Assembly (NCBI RefSeq): GCF_944327235.1
Contig: NZ_CALVHE010000014.1
Span: forward strand, 1-42,031
Direction of reading: 5' to 3'
DNA: 42,031 nt
Source: an uncultured Desulfovibrio sp.
GTDB lineage: Bacteria; Desulfobacterota; Desulfovibrionia; Desulfovibrionales; Desulfovibrionaceae
In this document: in pieces, positions 15,904 through 27,766 of the stretch
How the letters are laid out: every line of letters begins with the position of its first letter
How positions within the stretch are numbered: the stretch's first letter is position 1
Position numbers and translations under genes: made by a program
The notes under the pieces: model-generated
The model's input: only the letters and a program-made list of their open reading frames with translations
Database searches by the model: none
Told to the model about the DNA's origin: nothing

Positions 15904-17322
15904 CTACATGCCGCCGAGACGGCGCACGATCTCCTGACCGGCCCTGCGGCCAGCGCCCATGGCCAGGATGACCGTGGCAGCGCCGGTGACGATGTCGCCG
16001 CCGGCAAAGACGTTGGGCAGGGAGGTCTCCCCGGTCTCCTCGTTGACCTTGATATAGCCGCGCTCGGTCTTGTCCAGTCCTTCGGTGGCTTCCAGCAGGA
16101 TGGGATTGGAGCGGGTACCCAGGGCCACGATGGCCAGATCGGTGGGCAGGTCATATTCCGAACCCGGCACCGGCACGGGGCGACGACGACCGGAGGCGTC
16201 CGGTTCGCCCAGTTCCATCTTCTGCAGGGTCACGGAAACAAGGTGCATCTCGTCGTCCCCGTTGAAGCGGACGGGCGCCGAGAGCATGGCGAACTTCACG
16301 CCTTCCTCCTCGGCATGTTCCACTTCCTCATGACGGGCGGGCATTTCCGCGCGGGTGCGACGATAGACGATATGGACGCTTTCCGCGCCCATGCGCAGGG
16401 CGGTGCGGGCGGCGTCCATGGCCACGTTGCCCGCGCCGAAGACCGTGACGTTCTTGCCGTGGAAGGCCGGAGTGTCGTGGTTGGGGAAGTCGTAGGCGCG
16501 GCCGAGGTTCACGCGGGTCAGGTATTCGTTGGCCGAAAAGACCCCGACCAGATTCTCACCGGGCACGCCGAGGAATACCGGCAGACCGGCACCCACGCCG
16601 ATGAACACGGCGTCGTATTCCTTGGCCAGTTCGGTGACGCTGACGGTGCGGCCGCCCACGTGGTTGAGGTGGAAGTCCACGCCGGTCTGGCGCAGGCCGT
16701 TCACTTCGGTGGCCACCACGTTCTTGGGCAGACGGAAGGCCGGGATACCGTAGATGAGCACGCCGCCCGGCTCATGCAGGGCCTCGAACACGTCCACCTT
16801 GATGCCCGCGGCGGCACAGACGCCCGCGCAGGTCAGCGAGGCCGGACCGGAGCCGATGCAGGCCATCTTCTTGCCGCCCATCGGCACGGCGCAGGAATTG
16901 GTGCCCGTGACCTGCTCACAGGCCGAGGACGCGATATGGTTGTCGGCCACGAAGCGCTCCAGACGGCCGATGGCCACCGGCTGTCCCTTGGCCTTGAGCA
17001 CGCAGTTGCCTTCGCACTGATTTTCTTGAGGGCAGACGCGGCCGCAGACGGCGGGCAGACTGTTGGTGGTCTTGATGATGCGGTAGGCCGCGTCGAAATT
17101 GCCGCGCGCCACTTCACCGATGAAGTCGCGGATGGGCACCTCCACCGGGCAGCCCTTGACGCAGCGGGGATTCTTGCACTGCAGGCAGCGGGCGGCCTCC
17201 TGCAAGGCCATTTCCTTGGTATAGCCGAGGGCCACCTCGTCAAAGTTGCGGGCGCGCACGTCGGCGGGCTGACAGGGCATGTCCGTACGCGGGGCGACGG
17301 TCTTTTTTTCTTTAGTTTCCAT
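15904..17322 (-). CDS. nfnB: NADH-dependent ferredoxin:NADP+ oxidoreductase, large subunit
   Basis: A 472-residue flavoprotein homologous to the glutamate synthase small chain and to NfnB. It has the N-terminal FeS motif C46-x2-C49-x4-C54-x3-C58-P, an FAD site (GSGPASLTCA), and an NAD(P)H site (VFGAGNVAMDAARTALRMGA). With NfnA it bifurcates electrons between ferredoxin, NADH and NADPH in the cytoplasm. The pairing with nfnA, not with a glutamate synthase large chain, identifies it as Nfn. The ATG at 17322 has AGGAG upstream and overlaps the end of nfnA by 11 bp. Confidence 0.9.
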   Translation of the reverse strand: METKEKKTVAPRTDMPCQPADVRARNFDEVALGYTKEMALQEAARCLQCKNPRCVKGCPVEVPIRDFIGEVARGNFDAAYRIIKTTNSLPAVCGRVCPQENQCEGNCVLKAKGQPVAIGRLERFVADNHIASSACEQVTGTNSCAVPMGGKKMACIGSGPASLTCAGVCAAAGIKVDVFEALHEPGGVLIYGIPAFRLPKNVVATEVNGLRQTGVDFHLNHVGGRTVSVTELAKEYDAVFIGVGAGLPVFLGVPGENLVGVFSANEYLTRVNLGRAYDFPNHDTPAFHGKNVTVFGAGNVAMDAARTALRMGAESVHIVYRRTRAEMPARHEEVEHAEEEGVKFAMLSAPVRFNGDDEMHLVSVTLQKMELGEPDASGRRRPVPVPGSEYDLPTDLAIVALGTRSNPILLEATEGLDKTERGYIKVNEETGETSLPNVFAGGDIVTGAATVILAMGAGRRAGQEIVRRLGGM

Positions 17323-18151
17323 GCTGGCTCCTGTACTGATCGAGGGAGATCTTCTCCTGTTCGCGGAAAGCGCCGAGGCGGCGGCGCAGTTCGGCAAAGT
17401 CCACCTGATGCCCGTCGAATTCGGGGCCGTCCACACAGGCGAACTTGGTCTTGCCGCCCACGGTCACACGACAGGCGCCGCACATGCCGATGCCGTCCAC
17501 CATGATGGGGTTGAGGCTGACGGTAGTGCGCACGCCGAAGGAGCGGGTGGTCTCGGCCACGGCGGCCATCATGGGCACGGGGCCCACGGCCACCACTTCG
17601 AAGACGTCCTTGTCCGTTTCCAGACGCTCGCGCAAAAGATCGGTCACAAGGCCCTTGTGCCCGTAGCTGCCGTCATCGGTGGAGATGAGCAGCTCGTGGG
17701 CAAAGCTGGAGAGTTCCTTTTCAAAGAGCAGCAGATCCTTGGTGCGGGCGCCGATGACGCCCACGACGCGATTGCCGGCCCGCCAGTGCCCCTTGGCGAT
17801 ATGGTGCATGGCGGCGATGCCCGTGCCGCCGCCCACACAGACGACGGTACCCTTTTTCTCGATATGGGTGGGCTTGCCGAGCGGCCCGCACACATCAAGG
17901 ATGCTGTCCCCGGCCTTGAGGTCCTCCAGCAGGGCCGTGCTCTTGCCCATGACCAGATAGACGATGACGATGGTCCCCTTTTCGGGGTCGGTATCAGCAA
18001 TGGTGAGCGGGATGCGCTCGCCGTCAGGGTTCATGCGCAGCATGACGAAATGCCCGGGACGGGCGTTGCGTGCGATCTGCGGCGCATGGAGGACCAGTTT
18101 GCTGGTCCTGCCCGGAATGAGGCTTTCCTTTTCCAGAATGGGTGTCGGCAT
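17312..18151 (-). CDS. nfnA: NADH-dependent ferredoxin:NADP+ oxidoreductase, small subunit
   Basis: A 280-residue ferredoxin-NADP reductase-like subunit. It has an FAD domain (PGHFVMLR, then ERIPLTIADTD), a nucleotide site (GGGTGIAAMHHIA), and a C-terminal [2Fe-2S] region with DGIGMCGACRVTVGG and FACVDGPEFDG. The gene order nfnA then nfnB matches other anaerobes, where the pair is also called sulfide dehydrogenase. The ATG at 18151 has AGGAG upstream; 23 further upstream codons are not needed. Confidence 0.9.
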   Translation of the reverse strand: MPTPILEKESLIPGRTSKLVLHAPQIARNARPGHFVMLRMNPDGERIPLTIADTDPEKGTIVIVYLVMGKSTALLEDLKAGDSILDVCGPLGKPTHIEKKGTVVCVGGGTGIAAMHHIAKGHWRAGNRVVGVIGARTKDLLLFEKELSSFAHELLISTDDGSYGHKGLVTDLLRERLETDKDVFEVVAVGPVPMMAAVAETTRSFGVRTTVSLNPIMVDGIGMCGACRVTVGGKTKFACVDGPEFDGHQVDFAELRRRLGAFREQEKISLDQYRSQHGN

Positions 18152-18188
18152 GGGGCCACTCCTGCAGAAAAAAGTGAATGTGGGGCAA

Positions 18189-18217
18189 ATGATAGCCAAG
18201 GTTGCAGCCGGGCGCAA
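18189..18217 (-). promoter_or_regulatory. nfnAB promoter
   Basis: On the minus strand TTGCGC (18212-18217) and TATCAT (18189-18194) are exactly 17 bp apart, 38 bp before the nfnA start. This is a good housekeeping-type promoter. Confidence 0.6.
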
Positions 18218-18270
18218 CAAACATTGTCCCGTCGTGTGCCGGTCTGCGGCGGCAGGCGGCGTTTTGACGC

Positions 18271-18299
18271 AAAAAAAGGCCCTGCCGGAGCAGGGCCTT
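18271..18299 (-). terminator. Terminator of the por-pta-ackA operon
   Basis: A perfect 10-bp stem (18276-18285 with 18290-18299) with a tetraloop is followed on the minus strand by a run of seven U. It lies 25 bp after the ackA stop. Confidence 0.9.
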
Positions 18300-18324
18300 G
18301 CGGGACGGGGAAAGGGGATGGCGG

Positions 18325-19536
18325 CTAGCGGCCCACGATCTCCAGGGTGGCCTGGGCGATCTGCAGTTCCTCGTTGGTGGGGATGACCAGCACCTTGACG
18401 CGGCTGTCGGGGGTGGAGATGGTGCGGGCGCCGGGACGGCGGGTGGCGTTTTCGGCGGTATTGAGGCAGATGCCGAATTCTTCCAGCCCCTTGCAGACGG
18501 CTTCGCGCACGATGTCGTCATTTTCACCGATACCGGCGGTGAAGACGATGGAATCCACCTTGCCTTCCAGCAGGAAGAAGTAGCTGCCCAGGGTCTTCTT
18601 GATGCTGCGCACGAGCATGTTCAGGGCCAGTTCGGCGCGCTTGTTGCCGTTGTCCACTTCCTTGTGCACGTCGCGCATGTCGGTGAAGCCGCACAGGCCC
18701 AGCAGGCCGGACTTCTTGTTCATGAGCGTGTCCATCTCGGCCGGGTTGAGCTTCTTCTTCTCCATGACGAAGGGCACGATGGCCGGGTCGATGGAGCCGC
18801 AGCGGGTGCCCATGATCAGACCTTCCAGAGGCGTGAGGCCCATGCTGGTGTCGAGGCACTTGCCGTCGCGCACGCAGCTCATGGAAGAGCCGTTGCCGAG
18901 GTGCATGGTGATGGAGCGCAGATCCTTCAGCGGCTTGCCCAGATATTCGGCGGTCTTCTTGGCGATGTACTTGTGGGAGGTGCCGTGGAAGCCGTAGCGG
19001 CGGATGTGCAGTTCTTCGTAGAGTTCGTAGGGCAGGCCGTACATGTAGGCTTCCTGCTCCATGCCCATGCCGAATTCGGTGTCGAACACGGCCACGTTGG
19101 GCACGCCGGGGAAGAGCTTCTCACAGACTTCGATGCCCATGAGGTTGGCCGGATTGTGCAGGGGGCCAAGCAGGAAGCAGTCACGGATGATCTTCTTGAC
19201 GTGATCGTCCACCTTCACCGGGTCGGTGATGGATTCGCCGCCGTGCAGCACGCGGTGACCGATGGCGTGGATCTCGCTCTTGTCCTTGATGACGCCCTTT
19301 TCCGTATCGGTCAGCAGGGTGATGACCAGTTCCATGGCTTCCACATGGGTGGGGAAGGGCGCTTCCTTGACGATCTTTTCTTCCTGGTCGGTATCAGGAG
19401 CGATCTTGTGGGACAGACGGCCCATGTCCTGTCCGATGCGTTCGGCCACGCCGGAGCACAGGACGGTCTCGGTCTCCATTTCCAGCAGCTGGTATTTGCA
19501 GGAAGAGGAACCGGCATTGATCACGAGAACTTTCAT
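18325..19536 (-). CDS. ackA: Acetate kinase
   Basis: A 403-residue cytoplasmic enzyme that converts acetyl phosphate and ADP to acetate and ATP. It has VLVINAGSSSCKYQL at the N-terminus, HRVLHGG, the substrate-site region RRYGFHGTSHKYI, the phosphate-binding HLGNGSS, DTSMGLTPLEGLIMGTR and FTAGIGEN. Length is normal. Third gene of the minus-strand set por-pta-ackA, 80 bp after pta, with a strong hairpin between. Confidence 0.98.
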   Translation of the reverse strand: MKVLVINAGSSSCKYQLLEMETETVLCSGVAERIGQDMGRLSHKIAPDTDQEEKIVKEAPFPTHVEAMELVITLLTDTEKGVIKDKSEIHAIGHRVLHGGESITDPVKVDDHVKKIIRDCFLLGPLHNPANLMGIEVCEKLFPGVPNVAVFDTEFGMGMEQEAYMYGLPYELYEELHIRRYGFHGTSHKYIAKKTAEYLGKPLKDLRSITMHLGNGSSMSCVRDGKCLDTSMGLTPLEGLIMGTRCGSIDPAIVPFVMEKKKLNPAEMDTLMNKKSGLLGLCGFTDMRDVHKEVDNGNKRAELALNMLVRSIKKTLGSYFFLLEGKVDSIVFTAGIGENDDIVREAVCKGLEEFGICLNTAENATRRPGARTISTPDSRVKVLVIPTNEELQIAQATLEIVGR

Positions 19537-19559
19537 GGCAAGACTTCCTTATGGTTGAT

Positions 19560-19595
19560 GCCGCCCGGACGAGGTAGGGAAAACGTCCGGGCGGC
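19560..19595 (-). other. Intercistronic hairpin between pta and ackA
   Basis: A perfect 12-bp GC-rich stem (19560-19571 with 19584-19595) lies between the pta stop and the ackA start. No U tract follows it, so it is more likely an RNA-stability or processing element than a terminator. Confidence 0.6.
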
Positions 19596-19616
19596 GTTGG
19601 TGTGCGGGGATCAGAT

Positions 19617-21716
19617 CTACTTGTGCTTTTCGGCGGCGGCCTGCACGGCGGTGATGGCCACGGTGTTCACGATGTCCGGCACGGTGCAGCCGCGGGAGAG
19701 GTCGTTGACCGGCTTGTTGAGGCCCTGGAGCACCGGGCCGATGGCCACGGCTTCGGCGGCGCGCTGCACGGCCTTGTAGGTATTGTTGCCCGTGTTGAGG
19801 TCAGGGAAGATGAAGACCGTGGCGCGGCCGGCCACCTTGCTGTCGGGCAGCTTGGTCTTGGCCACCGTGGGATCGATGGCCGCGTCGTACTGGATGGGGC
19901 CTTCCAGCAGGAGGTCGGGGGCCATCTCCTTGGCGATGGCCGTGGCTTCCTTCACCTTGTCCACGTCCACGCCCTTGCCGGAGGTGCCGGTGGAGTAGGA
20001 CAGCATGGCCACGCGCGGCTCGATGCCGAACACCCGCGCCGTGTGCGCCGAGGCGATGGCGATCTCGGCCAGCTGCTGGGCCGTGGGGTTGGGGTTGACC
20101 GCGCAGTCCCCGAAGGCCAGCACGCGGTCCTTGAGGCACATGAGGAAGACCGAGGACACCACCGAGAAGCCGGGCTTGGTCTTGATGAACTCGAAGGCCG
20201 GACGGATGGTGTGGGCGGTGGTGTTCACCGCGCCGGAGACCATGCCGTCGGCGTCGTCCTTCTTGACCATCATGGTGGCGAAGTAGGTGGCGTCGTTCAT
20301 GATGTCGCGGGCGGTCTCGGGCGTGATGCCCTTGGCCTTGCGCAGCTCGTAATAGGTATTGGCGTAATCGTCGAACCGCGACGAGGTGACGGGGTTCTCG
20401 ATGGTGGCGCCGGAGATGTCCAGATTGAGGTCACGGGCCTTCTGGTGGATGACGTCCGGGTTGCCCAGCAGGATGATGTCCGCCACATCGCGGCGCAGCA
20501 GCACGTCCGTGGCCTGGAGGATACGCTCTTCCTCGCCTTCGGCCAGCACGATGCGCATCTTTCTGGTCTTGGCGCGCTCGATGAGGTTGAATTCGAACAT
20601 CATGGGCGTCATGCGCGAGCTGTTGGAACTGAACTGCAGGCGCTTGCTGATCTCCTTGGAGTTCACATGGTGAGTGAACAGGCCGAGGACGGTGTTGATC
20701 TTGCGGGTGTCCGTGGGCTCGATGTAGCCGGACACTTCGTGCAGGGCCATGACGCTCTGATAGGTGAGCGTATTGGTCATGAGGATGGGCAGCGGCGAAT
20801 TGGTCCAGCCCTCGATGAGCTCGCAGACCTCGATGGGCGGCTTCATGCCGCCGGTCAGGAGCACGCCGGCGATGTCCGGCTTGGAGGAGGACATACGGGT
20901 GCCGATGGCGGCCAGCAGGATGTCCGTACGGTCGCCGGGCGTGATGATGAGCTGGTCCTTCTCCACATACTTGAGGAAATTGTCGATGTGCATGGCCGCG
21001 ATGAGGTAGGAACCGACCATGGTATCGAGGCGGTTCTCCCCGTAGAGCACTTCCGCGCCGAGGCTCTTTTTCACGTCGTACATGGTGGCCTTGGCGATGG
21101 TGGCGTCATCGGGGATGGCGTAGACCAGGGCGCGGTGCGCCTCGGTGCTCAGCGCGTCGCGGATCTCGTCCAGTTCCATCTGCGAGAGATGGCCGCGGTT
21201 GATGATGGTGGCGATGACCTCCAGCGAGTTCTCGTTCATGGTGGCCATGACGTTCTGGAGGCTCTGGCGCAGGTCGTCGGCCGGATGGTCGCCGTTGACC
21301 ACCAGCATGACCGGGCAGCCGAGATTGGAGGCGATCTCCGCGTTGAGCTCGAATTCGTAGACCGCGTCCTTGCCGAGGAAGTCCGTACCTTCCACAAAGA
21401 CGAATTCGTGCTCGGCCTGCAGTTTCTTGAACTGCTTCATGATGGTCTCGATGACCAGATCATGATCGCCGCGGTTGATGACCTTGCGGGCCTCCTCGTG
21501 GGTATAGACGAAGGTCTCCGCATAGTCCTGCCGCAGTTTGAACTGCTCCATCATGAGATGGATGTCCGGGTCGCGGTCGGTCATCTGGGGGGTGTTGATG
21601 ATGGGCCGGAAAATGGCCACGTCGCGCATACTGAGATTGAGCATGTGCATGATGCCCAGAGCCGCGGCGGTCTTGCCGGACAGGGGGCCTGTGGCGGTGA
21701 GATACAGGGCGTTCAT
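19617..21716 (-). CDS. pta: Phosphate acetyltransferase (long form)
   Basis: A 699-residue enzyme that converts acetyl-CoA and phosphate to acetyl phosphate. The N-terminal third is a P-loop/dethiobiotin-synthetase-like domain (ATGPLSGKTAAALGI), the middle is a DRTGG domain (GDRTDILLAA), and the C-terminal third is the catalytic PTA domain (VLAEGEEERIL, then DGMVSGAVNTTA, FGDCAVNPNPTAQQLA). This three-domain form is common in Gram-negative bacteria. The ATG at 21716 has GGAGG upstream; the open frame before it encodes 18 extra residues without homology. Confidence 0.97.
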   Translation of the reverse strand: MNALYLTATGPLSGKTAAALGIMHMLNLSMRDVAIFRPIINTPQMTDRDPDIHLMMEQFKLRQDYAETFVYTHEEARKVINRGDHDLVIETIMKQFKKLQAEHEFVFVEGTDFLGKDAVYEFELNAEIASNLGCPVMLVVNGDHPADDLRQSLQNVMATMNENSLEVIATIINRGHLSQMELDEIRDALSTEAHRALVYAIPDDATIAKATMYDVKKSLGAEVLYGENRLDTMVGSYLIAAMHIDNFLKYVEKDQLIITPGDRTDILLAAIGTRMSSSKPDIAGVLLTGGMKPPIEVCELIEGWTNSPLPILMTNTLTYQSVMALHEVSGYIEPTDTRKINTVLGLFTHHVNSKEISKRLQFSSNSSRMTPMMFEFNLIERAKTRKMRIVLAEGEEERILQATDVLLRRDVADIILLGNPDVIHQKARDLNLDISGATIENPVTSSRFDDYANTYYELRKAKGITPETARDIMNDATYFATMMVKKDDADGMVSGAVNTTAHTIRPAFEFIKTKPGFSVVSSVFLMCLKDRVLAFGDCAVNPNPTAQQLAEIAIASAHTARVFGIEPRVAMLSYSTGTSGKGVDVDKVKEATAIAKEMAPDLLLEGPIQYDAAIDPTVAKTKLPDSKVAGRATVFIFPDLNTGNNTYKAVQRAAEAVAIGPVLQGLNKPVNDLSRGCTVPDIVNTVAITAVQAAAEKHK

Positions 21717-21774
21717 GTTTCCTCCGAAGGCGGCAGCGGGGCTGCCATACTCAAAGCCCGGGCTGCGCAAGGAA

Positions 21775-21801
21775 GGGGTACGGCGCAGCCCGCCGTACCC
21801 C
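21775..21801 (-). other. Intercistronic hairpin between por and pta
   Basis: A perfect 10-bp stem (21775-21784 with 21792-21801) lies 18 bp after the por stop. No U tract follows, so I read it as a 3'-end-protecting or processing hairpin, like the one between pta and ackA. Confidence 0.55.
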
Positions 21802-21819
21802 TGTGGTGTGCGTGAGGCG

Positions 21820-25467
<3,648 letters not shown>

Positions 25468-25514
25468 TCAGGGGTGCCGCCTCCCGTGGCGCATGGCGGC
25501 GGGAGGCGCGGTGT

Positions 25515-25530
25515 CGAGGATGTATCCTCG
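25515..25530. promoter_or_regulatory. Perfect 16-bp palindrome upstream of por
   Basis: CGAGGATGTATCCTCG is a 7-2-7 inverted repeat, 162 bp before the por start and downstream of the candidate promoter. It could be an operator or a small leader hairpin. No second copy was noticed in the window. Confidence 0.4.
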
Positions 25531-25573
25531 GCATGTCCAGAGCCTAGCAAGAAATTGATTGATTGAACAGTCT

Positions 25574-25616
25574 ATTTTGACGCATTTTCTGAAAACTTTC
25601 TGTGCCGTCACAGAAA
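25574..25616 (-). promoter_or_regulatory. Candidate por promoter with CRP/FNR-type dyad
   Basis: TTTCTGTG-CCGT-CACAGAAA (25597-25616) is an 8-4-8 inverted repeat. On the minus strand a -10-like CAAAAT lies at 25574-25579, so the dyad centre would be close to 40 bp before the transcript start, as in class II CRP/FNR-activated promoters. No good -35 box is present, which fits activation. This would give a leader of over 200 nt. The regulator cannot be named from the sequence. Confidence 0.45.
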
Positions 25617-25851
25617 GGAAAGAAAATCAACGTATTGCCCTTTCGGCGGATCGCCTTCCCCGGGCAGAGGCGGCGACTGGCCGGTCAGGACGGAACGACT
25701 TTTCTCTCCTGCAACACTCTAGCCTGTCTTGGGCAGGGGCGCAAGCATCGCGGGACATTCTCCCGGTCCGGCACGGCAGTTTGACGGGGACTGCTGGAGG
25801 AAGCCCCTGCGCTCCGGCAAAGAACGGCATGGGGAGGCGTGCCCTTCCGCG

Positions 25852-25882
25852 AAAAACAAGGGGGGACGCTACGCGTCCCCCC
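25852..25882 (-). terminator. Terminator downstream of dnaJ
   Basis: On the minus strand a perfect 10-bp stem (25860-25869 with 25873-25882) with a 3-nt loop is followed by UUGUUUUU. It lies about 200 nt after the dnaJ stop, with repeat B1 between. The gap 25354-26085 holds this, the por control region and B1; I see no gene in it. Confidence 0.8.
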
Positions 25883-25903
25883 TGATATCGTGAGCCTCTT
25901 TTC

Positions 25904-26040
25904 GAGCATTTTCCGTTTGGACCGCTTCGCGTCCCAAACCATATGGCCTGTCGTTCCACAGAAAACGCGCCTTTCCCGCTTGCTTCGGGCCGGGCGGCGC
26001 TGTGCCGCCGCCTCGCGTCCTGTCTTTTCGATGGCGAAAC
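25904..26040 (+). repeat. Repeat family B, copy B1
   Basis: An intergenic element of about 140 bp matching 32266-32415 and the reverse complement of 39711-39852. Shared blocks are AGCATTTTCCG, a GTTTGG hairpin, CCAAACCATAYGGCC, CCGCTT and the core GGGCGGCGCTGTGCCGCCGCC, then CTCGCG. The first stem has two mismatches and the last hairpin is weak, so this is the most decayed copy. Confidence 0.75.
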
Positions 26041-26045
26041 GCGCC

Positions 26046-26068
26046 AGCGCCTGTTGATGTCAGGCGCT
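26046..26068 (-). other. Hairpin just after dnaJ
   Basis: An 8-bp perfect stem (26046-26053 with 26061-26068), extendable by further GC pairs, lies 18 bp after the dnaJ stop. No U tract follows, so termination probably occurs at the better hairpin at 25852-25882. Confidence 0.4.
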
Positions 26069-26085
26069 CGCGCTACGTTCCCTGT

Positions 26086-27201
26086 TTAGTCGAGCCCGAT
26101 CTTCTTGCCGATCTTCTTGCCGACCTTCTTGGCTTTTTCGAGGAAGCTCTCCTCTCCGAGGGATTCAAATTCCCGCAGCAGCTCTTCCTGCCGTTCGGAA
26201 AGCTTGGTGGGCGTCAGCACCTTGACCACCACCAGCAGATCCCCCCGCTGACTGCGGCCGGGGTAGGGCATACCTTCGCCCTTGAGGCGCAGCGGCGTGC
26301 CGCTCTGGATGCCCTTGGGGATCTCCAGCGGCAGGGGACCGTTGAGGCCCGGCACTTCGACGCGGTGGCCCAGCGCGGCCTGCACGAAGCTGATGGAGCA
26401 TTCGTAGATGAGGTCCTGGCCCTGGCGGTCATAGTGCTTGCTCGGCTCGACATGGAGCACCACATAAAGGTCGCCGGGCGGGCCGCCGTGCACGCCGGCC
26501 TCTCCTTCGTCGCGTACACGCAGACGCGTGCCCGTGTCCACCCCGGCCGGGATGCGTACCACGATCTCGCGCACGTTCTCCACCACGCCGTCCCCCTTGC
26601 AGCGGGGGCAGGGCGTGGCGATGACCTGACCGGTACCATGACAGGCCGGGCAGGGCATGGCCAGCTGGAAGAAACCCTGTGTCCGGCGGACCTGTCCCGT
26701 GCCGTTGCACTGGCGGCAGGTCTCCGGCTTGGTGCCGGGAGCCGCGCCGCTGCCCTTGCATTCGGGACACTCTTCGTGACGGGGCAGCTTGAGCGGGATC
26801 TCCGCGCCGGTGGCCGCCTGCTCGAAGCTGATCTCCAGGTTGTAGCGCAGGTCGGCGCCGGCCATGGGCCGGGGGCCGCTGCGGCCCGTCCCGCCGCCAA
26901 AGCCGAACAGGTCCCCGAAGATGTCGCTGAAGTGGGCAAAAATATCGTCCGTGCTGCCGAAGCCGCCCGCGCCTCCCTGCAGACCGGCATGACCGAAGCG
27001 GTCATAGCGGGCGCGCTTGTCGGCATCGCGCAGCACGTCATAGGCTTCCGCGGCTTCCTTGAACTTGCGTTCGGCCTCGGCATCCCCCGGGTTGCGGTCC
27101 GGGTGATACTGCATGGCGAGCTTGCGGTAGGCCTTTTTTATCTCGTCTTCCGAAGCGTCGCGGGACACTCCCAGCACTTCGTAATAATCGCGTTGCGCCA
27201 T
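26086..27201 (-). CDS. dnaJ: Chaperone protein DnaJ
   Basis: A 371-residue type I J-protein that stimulates the DnaK ATPase and delivers unfolded substrates. The J domain has YHPDRNPGD with the HPD motif near residue 33. A Gly/Phe-rich stretch ([12 protein letters not shown]) follows, then four zinc-finger repeats ([32 protein letters not shown]) and the C-terminal substrate domains. It lies 2 bp after rpoZ, so it shares that transcript. It is about 9 kb from dnaK rather than next to it. Confidence 0.98.
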   Translation of the reverse strand: MAQRDYYEVLGVSRDASEDEIKKAYRKLAMQYHPDRNPGDAEAERKFKEAAEAYDVLRDADKRARYDRFGHAGLQGGAGGFGSTDDIFAHFSDIFGDLFGFGGGTGRSGPRPMAGADLRYNLEISFEQAATGAEIPLKLPRHEECPECKGSGAAPGTKPETCRQCNGTGQVRRTQGFFQLAMPCPACHGTGQVIATPCPRCKGDGVVENVREIVVRIPAGVDTGTRLRVRDEGEAGVHGGPPGDLYVVLHVEPSKHYDRQGQDLIYECSISFVQAALGHRVEVPGLNGPLPLEIPKGIQSGTPLRLKGEGMPYPGRSQRGDLLVVVKVLTPTKLSERQEELLREFESLGEESFLEKAKKVGKKIGKKIGLD

Positions 27202-27203
27202 GA

Positions 27204-27443
27204 CTAGCCTTCGCTGTTGGGGGCCTCTTGACCTTCAGGCAGCGGCGTATACAGGCTCATGTCCTCGGGCATGACCTTGCCGGCGGCGATCTCGCGCAGG
27301 GCGGTCACCACTTCCTTGTTGCGGCTGTCCACCAGCGCCTCGTAGCCTTCGCGGTACTGGCGCACGCGCTTGATGGCCATCTGCACCAGCAGAAAGCGGT
27401 TGTCCACGCGTTCCTGACAATCTTCCACAGTAATACGGGCCAT
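27204..27443 (-). CDS. rpoZ: RNA polymerase omega subunit
   Basis: A 79-residue omega subunit. MARITVEDC at the N-terminus, [14 protein letters not shown] and [16 protein letters not shown] match the family closely. It helps fold and hold the beta-prime subunit. AGGAGG lies upstream of the ATG at 27443. It is the first gene of an rpoZ-dnaJ pair. Confidence 0.95.
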   Translation of the reverse strand: MARITVEDCQERVDNRFLLVQMAIKRVRQYREGYEALVDSRNKEVVTALREIAAGKVMPEDMSLYTPLPEGQEAPNSEG

Positions 27444-27597
27444 GCGTCCTCCTTCTGGGTTGGCGCGGGGCTGTCGCGGGACGGCTCCGACAGGGCCTCA
27501 CCCGCCTTGCCGGGCGTTATCCGTCCGGGGCAGGGACGAAAAGAGCCGTGCCCGGGAACGGACGCGGCGGCAAGGCTCAAATTTGTTGTAACGCACA

Positions 27598-27626
27598 ATC
27601 TTATGTGTCTGTCTTCCTTCTGTCAA
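27598..27626 (-). promoter_or_regulatory. rpoZ-dnaJ promoter
   Basis: On the minus strand TTGACA (27621-27626) and TAAGAT (27598-27603) are 17 bp apart, a near-consensus housekeeping promoter. It gives a leader of about 145 nt. The rest of the 27444-27766 gap shows nothing else I can name. Confidence 0.7.
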
Positions 27627-27766
27627 GGGAAGATGGCCCCCCGCGCATGACGTCGCCGGAGGTCGGCGTCCGTTCCCGAAGGCATCCCGCGCCGTTCCTC
27701 TTGACGCGGGGCGGGCCTTCGTGCGACATGCCGCCCTGCGGGAACCGCCCGCAGGCAAGGGGAACC

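Noticed and set aside
14923..17505. 860-codon open frame on the plus strand opposite hisK and nfnB
   Set aside because: It spans two well-identified minus-strand genes and their terminator, and has no recognisable motif.
25559..25885. Open frame of 108 codons in the por-dnaJ gap
   Set aside because: It covers the por promoter region and the dnaJ terminator, has no homology I recognise and no good ribosome site.
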